Shown piece after piece: positions 33,305 through 43,285 of a DNA stretch of 64,000 bases. Source of the stretch: Thalassovita aquimarina (lineage in GTDB: Bacteria > Pseudomonadota > Alphaproteobacteria > Rhodobacterales > Rhodobacteraceae); assembly GCF_018219815.1 (NCBI RefSeq), contig NZ_JADMKU010000013.1, positions 48,329-112,328 on the forward strand, read 5' to 3'. The notes below the pieces were generated by a model. That model had not been told where the DNA came from. It did no database searches and saw only the letters and a list, made by a program, of their open reading frames with translations. The position numbers and the translations under genes were made by a program. Every line of letters starts with the position of its first letter. Within the stretch, counting starts at the first letter, position 1.

Positions 33305-35772
33305 CAGGACACGCTGCCCCACCGGGCCTTCCGCGCCGCCAGCGCGCGCTCGATCGCTTCGGCCAGCACCTTGCGGCGGACAGGCTTCATCAGGCGGATT
33401 TCCATGGGGTCCACTTCGCCTCCGATCGCATCGGCATCGCGGGCATAGCCGGACAGGAAAATCACCGGCAGGGTCTTGTCTATCTGGCGGATTTCCCGCG
33501 CCAGGTCGGTGCCCTGCAAGTCGCCGGGCATCACGATATCGGTGATCAGCAGATCGAAACCGGGGTCTTTCCCGAACAACTCCAGCGCCGTGTCGCCGTT
33601 GCGCGCGGCCGCGACCTTGTGGTTCAGCCGCTCCAGCGTCGCGGTCAGGATGGTGCGCACGCCTTCATCGTCTTCGGCAAGCAGGATCCGTAGCCCTGGA
33701 ACCGGACCGGAAACGCGCGATCCGTCCGCCCGGCCCGACGTGGCTTTTTTCCCGTCCAGTGCCTTGAAGTACAACTTGAACGTCGTGCCCTTTCCCGGTT
33801 CCGACGTGACCCGGATGGTGCCGCCCGATTGCTTGACGAAGCCCTGAACCATCGACAGGCCAAGCCCCGATCCCTTGCCAGGATGCTTGGTCGAAAAGAA
33901 CGGTTCGAAAATGCGGTCCATATTGGCCTTGGAAATCCCTTCCCCGCTGTCGGAGATGGTCAGAACCACGTAGGCGCCGGGATCGATGTCGTCGCCGTGC
34001 CGTTTCAGGGCCTGGGCATCCAGCTTTTCAAGCGCCGTGGAGATCGTCAGTTGGCCGCCCTTGGGCAACGCGTCGCGGGCGTTCACGATCAGGTTCAGAA
34101 GCGCCGAGGCGGTCGATCCGCGATCGACCCAGATCCGCGGCAACAGCATGGCCAGGTCGACCCGGACATCAATCGTCGCCGGCAGCGTCCGCCCGGCCCA
34201 GGCCTTGGTTTCCTGCACGACTTCGTTGAGGTCGACAACCTCGGGATTGAGCCGCGCCCGGCGGGCGAAGCTCAGCATGCTCTTGGTCAGGTCGGAACCC
34301 CGGTCCGCGGCCTGGATCGCGGTGGCGACGAGGCTCAGCCGGTCGTCGTCTTCGACGTCTTCGTCCTCGAGATCGTCGCGCAGCAGTTCCAGGCTGCCAC
34401 GCACCACGGCCAGCAGGTTGTTGAAGTCATGCGCCACGCCACCGGTCATGAGGCCGATGCTTTCCTGCTTTTGCGCCTGGCGCACCAGTTCGGCCTGCCG
34501 TTCGAATTCCTCGTCGCGCTTGTGCTGCTCGGTGATGTCGACGACGAAACTGTCGCGTCGCATGGTGCCGTCGGGCTGGGCGGTCAGGCTGCCGCGGCCT
34601 TCGAGCCATTTCTCTTCGCCCGCCGGGGTGGTGATCCGCCATTTGAAATGCCAAGGCGTCAACGTCTTGGCCGCGCGATCTATTTCCGCCTGCAACCCGG
34701 GCAGGTCGTCGCGGTTGATGGTGTCCCAGATCGTCGTCTGTTCCTTCATCACCGTGTCCCTGTCGAGCCCCCAAATCTCGATGCACCTGTCCGAGATGAA
34801 GTCGATGATCTGGCTGCCGTCCGGGAACATTTTATACGTGATATAGGCGCCGGGGACGTTTTCCATCACGCCCTTCAGGTGGCGGGCGGTGGTATCCATC
34901 TTCTGGATCGTCGCCTTCCTGGATACTGCCAGCGCATTCGCCGTCACCATCGGAACGAGGATCAGCAGGCAGACGACGATCAACAGCAAGAGATCGGTAA
35001 GCGGCGGGCGCTGCGCCGCCTTCCATCCGCCGGCGGGGCGGGCAAAGAGCGTCCAGTTGCCGCCGGGAACCAGAACCTGTTCCACGATGGACGTGTCCGT
35101 CGCCAGGTCAAGCGGGCCATGGATCATGTCCACCGGGCCGAACCTGCCATGATCGACCGCCATCGCCACCTCGATCCCGATCCCGGGATCGCTCATGCCG
35201 GATTTCGCGAGGAAAGCATTCATGTCGAAGACCAGCGACAACAGCCCCTTGAAACGCACGGTATCTTCGCCGGAGGCATAGACCGGAACCCGGAAAATGA
35301 ATCCTTTGCCGCCCTGGACAAGATCGACCGGACCGACCAGCACGATCTGTCCGGTGTCGCGCGCCTTCACCACCGCGTCGAACTGGTCCGGCACCGTCCG
35401 AAAATCCAGCCCGATCGCCTGTTCATTGCCTTTGACCGGGTGCACCCGAGTGATCACCATATCGGGCGCCCAGGCGATATTCACGACCTCGGGCAGGTCA
35501 GTGAATATTTCCGAAACGATGCGGCTGAATTCGGCCTGGGTGATGTCCTGGGTGCGGCTCAGGATCGAAGCCAGCCCGCGGCTCAGATGAATGCCGCCAT
35601 CAATCTGGCTTTGCAGCCGCGCCCGCAGGGTGTCGGCCCTGTCGACCACCTGTGACTTGACGTCGTGTTGGGCCTGGACGCGGGATTGATGTTCGAAAAC
35701 GGAGGCCAGAAGTCCGACGGCGATGATGGCTACAAGAGACGGAAGATAACTCAGTAAACTGTTTTTTTGCAT
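33304..35772 (-). CDS. Hybrid sensor histidine kinase (CHASE-PAS-HisKA-HATPase-receiver)
   Basis: An 822-residue membrane-bound hybrid kinase. Order: membrane segment (about 10-26), periplasmic CHASE-type sensor domain (about 40-250), second membrane segment ([16 protein letters not shown], about 260-282), PAS domain (about 295-420, with the cytoplasmic [13 protein letters not shown] region), a HisKA domain whose phospho-accepting histidine is in [11 protein letters not shown] (near 446), the ATPase domain with [23 protein letters not shown] and GSGLGLS, and a C-terminal receiver with the acidic pair EDD, Asp near 748 in [11 protein letters not shown] and the KPV lysine. No response regulator or output gene is adjacent. 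CHASE domains bind small ligands such as cytokinin-like adenines; the ligand here is unknown. Confidence 0.9.
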   Translation of the reverse strand: MQKNSLLSYLPSLVAIIAVGLLASVFEHQSRVQAQHDVKSQVVDRADTLRARLQSQIDGGIHLSRGLASILSRTQDITQAEFSRIVSEIFTDLPEVVNIAWAPDMVITRVHPVKGNEQAIGLDFRTVPDQFDAVVKARDTGQIVLVGPVDLVQGGKGFIFRVPVYASGEDTVRFKGLLSLVFDMNAFLAKSGMSDPGIGIEVAMAVDHGRFGPVDMIHGPLDLATDTSIVEQVLVPGGNWTLFARPAGGWKAAQRPPLTDLLLLIVVCLLILVPMVTANALAVSRKATIQKMDTTARHLKGVMENVPGAYITYKMFPDGSQIIDFISDRCIEIWGLDRDTVMKEQTTIWDTINRDDLPGLQAEIDRAAKTLTPWHFKWRITTPAGEEKWLEGRGSLTAQPDGTMRRDSFVVDITEQHKRDEEFERQAELVRQAQKQESIGLMTGGVAHDFNNLLAVVRGSLELLRDDLEDEDVEDDDRLSLVATAIQAADRGSDLTKSMLSFARRARLNPEVVDLNEVVQETKAWAGRTLPATIDVRVDLAMLLPRIWVDRGSTASALLNLIVNARDALPKGGQLTISTALEKLDAQALKRHGDDIDPGAYVVLTISDSGEGISKANMDRIFEPFFSTKHPGKGSGLGLSMVQGFVKQSGGTIRVTSEPGKGTTFKLYFKALDGKKATSGRADGSRVSGPVPGLRILLAEDDEGVRTILTATLERLNHKVAAARNGDTALELFGKDPGFDLLITDIVMPGDLQGTDLAREIRQIDKTLPVIFLSGYARDADAIGGEVDPMEIRLMKPVRRKVLAEAIERALAARKARWGSVS

Positions 35773-35937
35773 CTGCTGCCTTTTTCAACCGCCTCACGAT
35801 GTGCAGCCGTGCGGTAGGTACCAACGCATTTTTAGCTAAATCAGTTCCGCTGTGCATGCAAAGATTCTCTTGATCTTCCCGCATGGGTTGCGGCCGGGCC
35901 GTGGCGCTTGAAGGGCCGTTTACCTGCTTGGCCGGTG

Positions 35938-37107
35938 TCAGCTGAAATGAAGCAATCCCTTGTGGGGCAGAACACCGCTGCTGTTGGGGAATACCTTGTC
36001 CTCGACGAAATGGCGTTCCAGATCGAGATGGTCGATCAGAACTGCCTTGAACATGCTTTCATACGCGTTTTGCGAGCGCGCGGCGCGTTCGTCGAGCAGC
36101 GAGGTTTCGTTCAGGCCGGGCCAGTGGCCGACGATCCGTCCGCCGCGCACGGCACCGCCCGCCATGATGGCAAGCCCGCCACTGCCGTGATCAGTGCCCT
36201 GGCGATCGTTTTCCTCTGCGGTGCGGCCGAATTCGGACACCACCACCACCGCGGTGCGGCGCCAGATCCGTTGGCCCAGACCTTGCTTCAGCGTGATGAT
36301 GCCCTCGGCCAGCTGCCCCAACAGCAGGTTCAGCCGCCGGGCCTGATCGAAATGGGTATCCCAGCCCTGCATTTCCATCACCGCGATGCGCGGCCCGTCA
36401 TTGCGCGACAGTTGTTCCGCGGTCACCGTGGCGGCATCTGTGAAATTTTCCGTGTCGGGCCGGGTTTTCGGATCGATCAGCGCCGCCGCATCGGGGGCGC
36501 CGGTCTGCAGCGCGTCCAGAAACAGCGGGTCGCTGCGGTACATCTGCCCGATCTGGAACAGGAAATCTTCGTCCAGTGATGCCGGTTCGCTTTCGTCCCA
36601 GCTCTGGACCGGCGCTTCGCCCCGAAGGATCAGCGGGATCGACGGGCCGAGCGACAGGGCCAGTTTCCGCTGCCCCGGTTGCAACCCGAGGATGGCGCGG
36701 TTCAACCATCCGTCGCGCGCGCCATAGGGTTTGCCGCTGCCGTTTTCCAGCATGTTCTGGGCTTCGCTGTGCGACTGGTCGCGATAGTGGCGCGCGGCGG
36801 CAGGCATGAACAGAAGCTCGCCCTCGCTGTACAGCGGCCTAAGCGGTTTCAGCGCCGGATGCATGCCGAAATAGCCGTCCAGATCCACCACCTTGTCGGC
36901 CATCGTCAGCGCCAGCGTGGGGCGCAGTCTGCGGTATTCGCTGTCGGCATAGGGCGGCAGGGCGTGCAACCCGTCGAGCCCGCCACGCAACAGGATCATG
37001 ATCAGCCTGCTTTCGATGCGGGGCGCGGCAGTGGCACCGCGTCCGGCGGCAATGGCCGTCATCATGCCGGCGCCGGACCCTTTGAGAAAGAAACGTCGGT
37101 CGAACAT
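35938..37107 (-). CDS. DUF1501 family secreted protein
   Basis: A 389-residue DUF1501 protein, part of the alkaline-phosphatase/sulfatase-like fold. The N-terminus FDRRFFLKGSGAGMM is a twin-arginine export signal. Family features are LRGGLDGLHALPPYADSEYRRLRP near residue 40, PAAARHYRDQSHSEAQNMLENG, VMEMQGWDTHFDQ and VVVSEFGRTAEENDRQGTDHGSGG with probable metal ligands. It is encoded 3 bases after the DUF1800 gene. This gene pair recurs in many bacteria, but its function is not known. The gap to the kinase (35773-35937) is the kinase promoter region with nothing distinct. Confidence 0.9.
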   Translation of the reverse strand: MFDRRFFLKGSGAGMMTAIAAGRGATAAPRIESRLIMILLRGGLDGLHALPPYADSEYRRLRPTLALTMADKVVDLDGYFGMHPALKPLRPLYSEGELLFMPAAARHYRDQSHSEAQNMLENGSGKPYGARDGWLNRAILGLQPGQRKLALSLGPSIPLILRGEAPVQSWDESEPASLDEDFLFQIGQMYRSDPLFLDALQTGAPDAAALIDPKTRPDTENFTDAATVTAEQLSRNDGPRIAVMEMQGWDTHFDQARRLNLLLGQLAEGIITLKQGLGQRIWRRTAVVVVSEFGRTAEENDRQGTDHGSGGLAIMAGGAVRGGRIVGHWPGLNETSLLDERAARSQNAYESMFKAVLIDHLDLERHFVEDKVFPNSSGVLPHKGLLHFS

Positions 37108-37110
37108 CGA

Positions 37111-38475
37111 TTACCTCCGTTGGAATTCGGGACTGGCAAGGATCATGGCGATCGCCCTGTCGCCCGAGGGCGCCTGATCGATCCAATCGCGGGTCGCCTG
37201 CTGCGCCACCGGGCCGATGGTGTTGCGCAGCACGGTTTCGGGATAAAGCGTCGCGGGCAGGCCCGAGGCGAGACCGCGCAGCCATTCGATGCGCTGCATC
37301 AGGGCCTCGGGGCCAATCCAGTCCGCGCTGCGGTCGCTCCATCCTGCCGGGCTGGGCGCGGTGAACGGGACCTGCCCGAACAGGTGCAGCGGTTCCATGA
37401 CTTCCTGCGCGCGGGGGCGGGTTCGGCCGGTGGCGCGAAAGGTGGCGATCACCAGTTCATAATGGGTCTTCACTTTGGGAATGGCGTTTTCCCATACTTC
37501 TTCCAGATCGATCAGCGCGGCGGCGACGGCGGCAAGGTCGCCCTCGGTCCTCTGGAACACCGCGGCGATCCTGTCGACCGCACCCGAGGGCGGATCGTCA
37601 TGTACGAAATGGCGCACCAGTTTGGTCGCGATGGTGCGCGCGGTGGCGGGATGGTGGGCCAGCATGTCGAGGAGCGCGACACCTTCCTGCAGACCGTTTT
37701 CGGCATAGGTCCTGCCCAGCACCTGCTTCGGTCCGGGCTGATGGAAATCATGCTTGAACTCGAACCGGCCATGCACCGAGCGGGTGTCGCCATCGGGGCG
37801 CAGGCCGCCATGGCTCCAGCCGCTGAGCGCCTGTGCCAACCCGGTCACATCCTGAGCGGTAAAGCCTGCTTCGGACCCCAGCGTGTGCCGTTCCAGGATG
37901 GTGCGGGCCAGGGTTTCGTTCAGCGGCGACTGGTCCTGCGCCGCGCGGTCTCCTTGCCGGCCGGCACGCGATTGCGGCCCTATCGATCCGGTGTTGCCAA
38001 GATAGCTGATCATGCACGAATGACTACAGACCGCCTTGAGCATGTCGGAAAACCTGCCGAATACGTGCGGCCGGATCGCTTCGCGTTCATAGGCGGGGAT
38101 CGCCGGGCCGACGATCCGGTTGCTGCTTGAGACGCTGAAATGGTTTGACCAGAACATCACCATCCGTTCGACGAAGGGCGTGTTCGACCCGATCATCACC
38201 TGTGTCCGGGTAGCGATTTCGGGGGTGGAATACCTGCGATAGGCCGCGTCGAGCGTGGTTTCCAGCGCTTTCGGGCCGGTGCGCCTGGCGCGGTGGATCT
38301 CGGTCATGATGCTGTCGGAATCGCGGAACCGCGCCAGCGCGCGGGGCAGGGGCGGGCGCCGCTTGATTTGCGACCTGAGCCAACCGCGCGGATTGCCGGC
38401 CATCCGGCCGGCATCTCCCGGCGCGGCGCCCAGCCCGAAACGGTTCAGGGCGATGAAACTGGCGATGTCCTTCAT
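37111..38475 (-). CDS. DUF1800 family protein
   Basis: A 454-residue DUF1800 protein. Typical segments are ALNRFGLGAAPGD at the N-terminus, PFVERMVMFWSNHFSVS, VCSHSCMISYLGNTGS where the family usually has a HPAMLxYLDN motif, NETLARTILERHTLGSEAGFTAQDVT and HHPATARTIATKLVRHFVHDDPP. The pairing with DUF1501 three bases downstream is the rule. The start MKDIASF at 38475 follows a GGGAAA stretch; the frame is open 30 codons further upstream without a ribosome site. Function unknown. Confidence 0.9.
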   Translation of the reverse strand: MKDIASFIALNRFGLGAAPGDAGRMAGNPRGWLRSQIKRRPPLPRALARFRDSDSIMTEIHRARRTGPKALETTLDAAYRRYSTPEIATRTQVMIGSNTPFVERMVMFWSNHFSVSSSNRIVGPAIPAYEREAIRPHVFGRFSDMLKAVCSHSCMISYLGNTGSIGPQSRAGRQGDRAAQDQSPLNETLARTILERHTLGSEAGFTAQDVTGLAQALSGWSHGGLRPDGDTRSVHGRFEFKHDFHQPGPKQVLGRTYAENGLQEGVALLDMLAHHPATARTIATKLVRHFVHDDPPSGAVDRIAAVFQRTEGDLAAVAAALIDLEEVWENAIPKVKTHYELVIATFRATGRTRPRAQEVMEPLHLFGQVPFTAPSPAGWSDRSADWIGPEALMQRIEWLRGLASGLPATLYPETVLRNTIGPVAQQATRDWIDQAPSGDRAIAMILASPEFQRR

Positions 38476-38638
38476 AAACGGTTTCCCATTTGTCTCGGCG
38501 CGGGAAGTGCGCTTTTTACACAACGCCCCGCGCCAAAATTCCGGTTTCGCATGCGACATGCACAAATCGGGCCGTTTGCGCGGGTGACATTCAGATTTCC
38601 CTGATCTACCCCTAGGGGGATCGAAAAGGAGCGCATCG

Positions 38639-39151
38639 ATGGACGGGACTTTTGCTGTTCTATTCCTGCTGGCCGGGCTGGGGGATATGAAGATGAACCA
38701 TTGTGACGACGGTTGCCTGGCGCAAAACCCGCTGCCTGCGCGGATCGCGGTTTCCGGCGGCGATGTGCAGTTCCAGAACGATAGTATCGGGCAGGAGCTT
38801 TATCTCCGCTACGACATGAAGACCGCTTATGGCCCGTTCCAGCCCGCCTTCGGTGCCTCGGTCACCGATGGCGGCGACGCCTGGGTCGGTTTCGGCGCCG
38901 TTTGGACCGGACATTTCGCGCGCGAACGCGGCTATGTTCAGCTGCATCTGATGCCGGGGCTTTACGCCCAGGGCAGCGGCCCCGACCTCGGCTACCCGGT
39001 CGAATTCCGTTCCGGCGCCGAGATCGGTTACGAGACCCGCAACAGGCTGCGCATCGGGCTGAGCTACGATCACCGCTCGAACGCCGATATCAAGGCCGTC
39101 AATCCGGGGCTGGAAACGGTGCAGTTGCGGGTCAGCATCCCGCTGCGATAG
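38639..39151 (+). CDS. PagL-like / acyloxyacyl hydrolase family outer membrane protein
   Basis: A 170-residue, beta-rich protein with an N-terminal hydrophobic start. The C-terminal part, RIGLSYDHRSNADIKAVNPGLETVQLRVSIPL, matches the lipid A 3-O-deacylase PagL type: His-Ser of the triad in DHRSNADI and the conserved NPGLE, then a terminal beta strand. The intervening segments alternate polar and hydrophobic residues as in a small beta-barrel. It could remove a 3-O-acyl chain from lipid A. It is divergent from the DUF1800 gene, with AAGGAG 8 bases ahead of the ATG. The N-terminal signal peptide is short and atypical, so exact start is less sure. Confidence 0.68.
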   Translation: MDGTFAVLFLLAGLGDMKMNHCDDGCLAQNPLPARIAVSGGDVQFQNDSIGQELYLRYDMKTAYGPFQPAFGASVTDGGDAWVGFGAVWTGHFARERGYVQLHLMPGLYAQGSGPDLGYPVEFRSGAEIGYETRNRLRIGLSYDHRSNADIKAVNPGLETVQLRVSIPLR

Positions 39152-39286
39152 CGCCCTGCTTTCGGGACAGTCCGTTCAATCGAAGCTGTGATCGCCCGCA
39201 TCGTGTCCGGCGACCCTGCCGGACTGATCCAAACATGGGCATGAGGCTGCGCGGCATCGGCTTTATGCGTTGCATCCCGAAACAGA

Positions 39287-39312
39287 AAAGCCCCGCCTGC
39301 GGGCGGGGCTTT
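39287..39312 (-). terminator. Rho-independent terminator of the xdh/BMP transporter operon
   Basis: AAAGCCCCGCC pairs with GGCGGGGCTTT, an 11-bp stem with a 4-base loop, and on the minus strand continues with TTTT. It lies 24 bases after the binding-protein stop and may also stop plus-strand readthrough. Confidence 0.88.
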
Positions 39313-39335
39313 CCGAAACCAAAGGGCCGAAGCGC

Positions 39336-40409
39336 TTATTGCGGGATCGTGCCTTCGATGCCTTCGACGAAGAAGTTCATGCCGGCGAGGGTGCCGTCAT
39401 CGGCGGTTTCGCCTTCGGCCAGCCAAACGCTGCCGTCCTGCTTGTTCAGCGGGCCGGTGAACGGGGCGTATTCGCCGCTGCTGAGCGCTTCCTTCAGCGC
39501 CAGCGCCTCGGCCTTCACATCGTCCGGCACTGCCGAGGAAATCTCGCCGATCTTGACCATGCCCTTTCCGATGCCGTTCCAGGTGTTCACGGTTTCCCAG
39601 CTGCCGTCCATCACCGCCTGGGTGCGCTCGATGTAATAGGGCGCCCAGTTGTCGATGATCGAGGAAACGCGCGGCGACGGAGCGTATTCGGCCATGTCGG
39701 ATGCCTGGCCGAAGGTGATCACGTTGCCGGCGGCCTGCGCGGCGGCCTGCGGTGCGGTCGAATCGGTGTGTTGCAGGATCACGTCGGCGCCCTGTTCGAT
39801 CAGCGCCTTGGCCGCGTCGGCTTCTTTCGCCGGATCGAACCAGGTGTAGGCCCAGATGATCTTGAACTGGACGTCCGGGTTCACCTTCTTGGCGTGGATA
39901 TAGGCCGAGTTAATGCCGCGGATCACTTCGGGGATCGGGAAGGAGGCGATGTAGCCGATGGTGTTCGACTTGGTCATGCGGCCTGCAATGGTGCCCTGCA
40001 CGGCGCGACCTTCATAGAAACGGGCCGAATAGACCGACACGTTCGGCGCGGTCTTGTAACCGGTGGCGTGTTCGAATTTCACGTTGGGGAATTTCTTCGC
40101 CACGTTGATGGTCTGGTCCATGTAACCAAACGAGGTGGTGAAAATCAGGTCGGCGCCTTCCAGCGCCATCTGGGTCATCACGCGTTCGGCATCGGGGCCT
40201 TCGGGCACGCTTTCGACGAACACGGTTTCGACCTTGTCGCCGAAATGTTCTTCCACGGCAAGGCGGCCTTGGTTGTGTTCATAGGTCCAGCCGCCATCGC
40301 CCACCGGACCGACAAAGACGAAACCGACCTTGGTCTTGTCTTCCGCGATACCGGCAGTGGCCAGGCCCATCGCCATGGCCGCGCTTGCAAGCAGTGTTCT
40401 TCTTTTCAT
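39336..40409 (-). CDS. BMP family ABC transporter substrate-binding protein (nucleoside/purine type)
   Basis: A 357-residue periplasmic protein of the basic membrane protein/PnrA family, whose characterised members bind purine nucleosides. The signal peptide MKRRTLLASAAMAMGLATAG is followed by VGFVFVGPVGDGGWTYEHNQGR, a near-diagnostic BMP start; other landmarks are GADLIFTTSFGYMD, FPNVKFEHATGYKTAPNVSVYSARFYEGR and GIGKGMVKIGEI. It is the last gene of the xdhABC-ATPase-permease-permease-channel operon, preceded by a 47-base gap and followed by the terminator. In the xdh context the ligand is probably xanthine, hypoxanthine, guanine or a nucleoside (inference). Confidence 0.92.
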   Translation of the reverse strand: MKRRTLLASAAMAMGLATAGIAEDKTKVGFVFVGPVGDGGWTYEHNQGRLAVEEHFGDKVETVFVESVPEGPDAERVMTQMALEGADLIFTTSFGYMDQTINVAKKFPNVKFEHATGYKTAPNVSVYSARFYEGRAVQGTIAGRMTKSNTIGYIASFPIPEVIRGINSAYIHAKKVNPDVQFKIIWAYTWFDPAKEADAAKALIEQGADVILQHTDSTAPQAAAQAAGNVITFGQASDMAEYAPSPRVSSIIDNWAPYYIERTQAVMDGSWETVNTWNGIGKGMVKIGEISSAVPDDVKAEALALKEALSSGEYAPFTGPLNKQDGSVWLAEGETADDGTLAGMNFFVEGIEGTIPQ

Positions 40410-40456
40410 GTTGGATTCTCCTTTGTCAAACTCAGTTGTTTCTTTTCAAATCGTGA

Positions 40457-41263
40457 TCAGCTTTTCGAAATCGGCATCTTCTTCTTGCGCGCCTTTTCAT
40501 CGCTGCTTTCCATTTTTTCCAGGCTTTCCTCGATTTCTTCGATGTCGCGCCCGACAAGGGCCGAGGTGATGACACCGGCCGGCACCGCGAACACCCCCAT
40601 CCCCATGAACAGGATGAGCGAGGTGAACAGCTTGCCGCCGATCGTCACCGGGATGGCGTCGCCGTAGCCCACCGTGGTCAGGGTGACGATCGCCCACCAC
40701 AGGCTGGCCGGGACGGAGCTGAACGCCTCGGGTTGGGTGTCGTGTTCAAAGAAATAGATGCCAACAGCGCTGATATAGACGAGGAAAAGCGCGATGACAT
40801 AGAACAGCGCCAATTCCGCCCGGACGCTGTTGAAGGCCCGGGCGAGGCGCCGCAGGGCGCGGCTGTAGCGGATGATCTTGAGAATCCGCACCATCTGCAT
40901 CAGCCGCAGCAGCCGGATCGCGGCGGTGCCGCCTACGGTCATGAACAGGCTGGGCATCCAGGCCAGCAGGTCGATGATGCCCCAGAAGGACAGGATATAG
41001 CGGAACGGGCGTTCCGCCGCGAAAATCCGCAGCAGGTATTCGACCATGAAGATCGTGACGGCGGTGCGTTCGAACCAGAGCAGGATGATCCGCGCATGAT
41101 CCGGCAGGTCCGGCATGGTCGAGGCGGCAAAGGCCAGCGCCGTCATCACGATCAGCGTATGCAGCGCCACGGCCACGCGGTGGCCGAAGGCCTTGTCCTG
41201 CCCGTCGAGGATATCGCGTATCCGCCGCCGGGTGGCGCTGTCATGTGCCTTAAGACCCAGCAT
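40457..41263 (-). CDS. Voltage-gated-type potassium channel
   Basis: A 268-residue six-segment ion channel. Hydrophobic segments S1-S3 lie at about 30-50, 60-85 and 92-110; an arginine-rich S4 follows (AIRLLRLMQMVRILKIIRYSRALRR). The pore has the selectivity filter TLTTVGYGD near residue 200, and S6 is LFTSLILFMGMGVFAVPAGVI, followed by a charged cytoplasmic tail. It starts 14 bases inside the end of the upstream ABC permease gene, so it is translationally coupled to a purine transporter, an unusual place for a potassium channel. It may balance charge or link purine status to potassium flux (speculation). Confidence 0.9.
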   Translation of the reverse strand: MLGLKAHDSATRRRIRDILDGQDKAFGHRVAVALHTLIVMTALAFAASTMPDLPDHARIILLWFERTAVTIFMVEYLLRIFAAERPFRYILSFWGIIDLLAWMPSLFMTVGGTAAIRLLRLMQMVRILKIIRYSRALRRLARAFNSVRAELALFYVIALFLVYISAVGIYFFEHDTQPEAFSSVPASLWWAIVTLTTVGYGDAIPVTIGGKLFTSLILFMGMGVFAVPAGVITSALVGRDIEEIEESLEKMESSDEKARKKKMPISKS

Positions 41264-42170
41264 GGAATCCTTTCCCGAGCGACGCCGGAGCGCGCGACCG
41301 GTCCGCCGACATGATCACCAGCACCAGGATGGTGATCAGGTAGGGCGACATCGCCAGGTATTCCACCGGGATGGCAACGCCCGCCGCCTGCAGGTTCAGC
41401 TGCAAAACGCTGACCCCGCCGAACAGGCAGGCGCCCAGCAACACGCGCCACGGCTTCCAGCTTGCGAAGACCACCAGCGCCAGCGCGATCCAGCCGATCC
41501 CGGCGGTCATTCCTTCGGTCCATTGCGGCACCCGGATCAGGCTGATGTAGGCGCCACCCAGACCGGCGCAGGCGCCACCGAACAGGATCGCCAGCACCCG
41601 GATACGCACCACCTTGTAGCCAAGCGCATGCGCCGCGTCGTGGTTTTCGCCCACCGCCCGCAGGATCAGCCCGGCGCGGCTGTATTTCAGCATCGCCCAA
41701 ACCCCCAGCGTCAGGAAGAACGCCATGTAGACCACGAAATCCTGGCTGAACAGGATCGGACCCAGCACCGGGATGTCGGACAAGATCGGGATGTCGCCCT
41801 TGGGAAAGGCCGGCGGCTTGACCCCTTGGTAGTCCTGACCGATCAGCGCCGACAGGCCAAGGCCGAACAGCGTCAGCGACAGGCCCGAGGCCACCTGGTT
41901 GGCCATCGCGAACTGTGTCAGCAGGGCGAACAGCAGCGACAGCACGGCGCCGCCCCCCGCCGCCGCGATCAGCCCCACAACGGGCGACCCGGTATTGACC
42001 GCGATGGCGAAACCGCAGATCGCGCCGGTGATCATCATCCCCTCCACGCCGAGGTTTAGCACGCCCGCCTTTTCCACCACCAGTTCGCCGATGGCGGCCA
42101 GCAGCAGCGGGGTCGCGGCCACGATGAGCGAGGCCAGAAGCAGGATCGGATTGATCGAAGACAGGTCCAT
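41250..42170 (-). CDS. ABC transporter permease, nucleoside/purine (BMP-associated) system, second subunit
   Basis: A 306-residue permease with about eight hydrophobic segments, of the BPD_transp_2 type that pairs with BMP binding proteins. Motifs are AATPLLLAAIGELVVEKAGVLNLGVEGMM-type start (residues 18-46) and the cytoplasmic AVGENHDAAHALGYKVVRIR loop. The ATG at 42170 shares one base with the stop of the first permease; the frame is open upstream only as a shadow. Its last 14 bases are shared with the potassium channel gene. Confidence 0.9.
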   Translation of the reverse strand: MDLSSINPILLLASLIVAATPLLLAAIGELVVEKAGVLNLGVEGMMITGAICGFAIAVNTGSPVVGLIAAAGGGAVLSLLFALLTQFAMANQVASGLSLTLFGLGLSALIGQDYQGVKPPAFPKGDIPILSDIPVLGPILFSQDFVVYMAFFLTLGVWAMLKYSRAGLILRAVGENHDAAHALGYKVVRIRVLAILFGGACAGLGGAYISLIRVPQWTEGMTAGIGWIALALVVFASWKPWRVLLGACLFGGVSVLQLNLQAAGVAIPVEYLAMSPYLITILVLVIMSADRSRAPASLGKGFHAGS

Positions 42171-43249
42171 CACGCCACCTCTTTCTGGCCGAGCCGGATG
42201 CGGAAATTGGTCAGCATGTCCACCGCCAGCAGGAAGAACAGCAGCATCCCCTGGAACAGCTGGATCGCCGCCGCCGGCAGGCCCAGCTTGGACTGGGCGA
42301 TATCGCCGCCGATATAGGTTAGCGCCATCAGCGCGCCCGCCAGCAGGATGCCGATCGGGTTCAGCCGGCCCAGGAAGGCCACGATGATCGCGGTGAAACC
42401 GTAGCCGGCGTTGAAATCGATGCTGATCTGGCCTGAGGGACCGGCGACTTCGAACAGCCCCGCCAGCCCGGCCAGCGCGCCCGAGGTGCCAAGGCAGATC
42501 AGGATCAGACGGTTCGGGTTCACCCCGGCGAAACGGGCCGCGCGCGGCGCCTCGCCGGTCAGCCGGATCTGGAATCCCAGCATGTGCCGGTTCAGCAGCA
42601 CATAGGCGAAGATCACCGCGATGAAGGCCGCGACCACGCCCCAATGCATGCCCGCGTTCTGGTGAATCCAGCTGTTGGCGCTGGCATAGTCGTTCAGGTT
42701 GCGCGATCCGGGAAAGCCAAACCCTTCGGGATTTTTCAGCAATCCCAGCGACATCGACGCCAGCAATTGCTCGGCCACATAGACAAGCATCAGCGACACG
42801 AGGATTTCATTGGTGCCGAATTTGACCTTCAACAGCGCCGGGATCATCGACCAGGCCCAGCCGCCAAGCGCCCCCGCGATCACCATCAGCGGGAAGATGT
42901 ACCACGCTTCCATCGGGTAGAAGGCCAGACCCACACCGGCACCGGTGATGGCGCCGATGATATATTGACCCTCGGCACCGATATTCCAGATCCCGGCCCT
43001 GAAACCAAGGCTCAGACCGATGGCGATCAGCACCAGCGGCGCGCCTTTGACCAGAAGTTGCGGCCGGTAATAGAAGGCGAATTCGGAAAACAGCGGATCC
43101 CAGAAAATTGTCCGGATCGCGACGATCGGATCCTTGCCGAGAAAGGCAAACAGGACGCCGCCCGCGATCATCGTCAGTGCCACCGCCAGCAGCGGGGTCA
43201 GATAGGTCCAGAATTGCGACGGCTGGGGCCGTTTTTCAAGCTTCAGCAC
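42170..43249 (-). CDS. ABC transporter permease, nucleoside/purine (BMP-associated) system, first subunit
   Basis: A 359-residue permease of the same superfamily with an additional N-terminal membrane segment. Landmarks are LSLGFRAGIWNIGAEGQYIIGAI near residue 80, GTNEILVSLMLVYVAEQLL and the late NPNRLILICLGTSGALAGLAGLFEV region with the FNAGYGFTAIIVAFLGRLNPIG segment. Together with the second permease it forms the channel of the purine/nucleoside importer. It lies 36 bases after the ATPase gene. Confidence 0.9.
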   Translation of the reverse strand: MLKLEKRPQPSQFWTYLTPLLAVALTMIAGGVLFAFLGKDPIVAIRTIFWDPLFSEFAFYYRPQLLVKGAPLVLIAIGLSLGFRAGIWNIGAEGQYIIGAITGAGVGLAFYPMEAWYIFPLMVIAGALGGWAWSMIPALLKVKFGTNEILVSLMLVYVAEQLLASMSLGLLKNPEGFGFPGSRNLNDYASANSWIHQNAGMHWGVVAAFIAVIFAYVLLNRHMLGFQIRLTGEAPRAARFAGVNPNRLILICLGTSGALAGLAGLFEVAGPSGQISIDFNAGYGFTAIIVAFLGRLNPIGILLAGALMALTYIGGDIAQSKLGLPAAAIQLFQGMLLFFLLAVDMLTNFRIRLGQKEVA

Positions 43250-43285
43250 GCCATTGCCCTTTCGTCTTTCATTCGGTGCAAGAGG

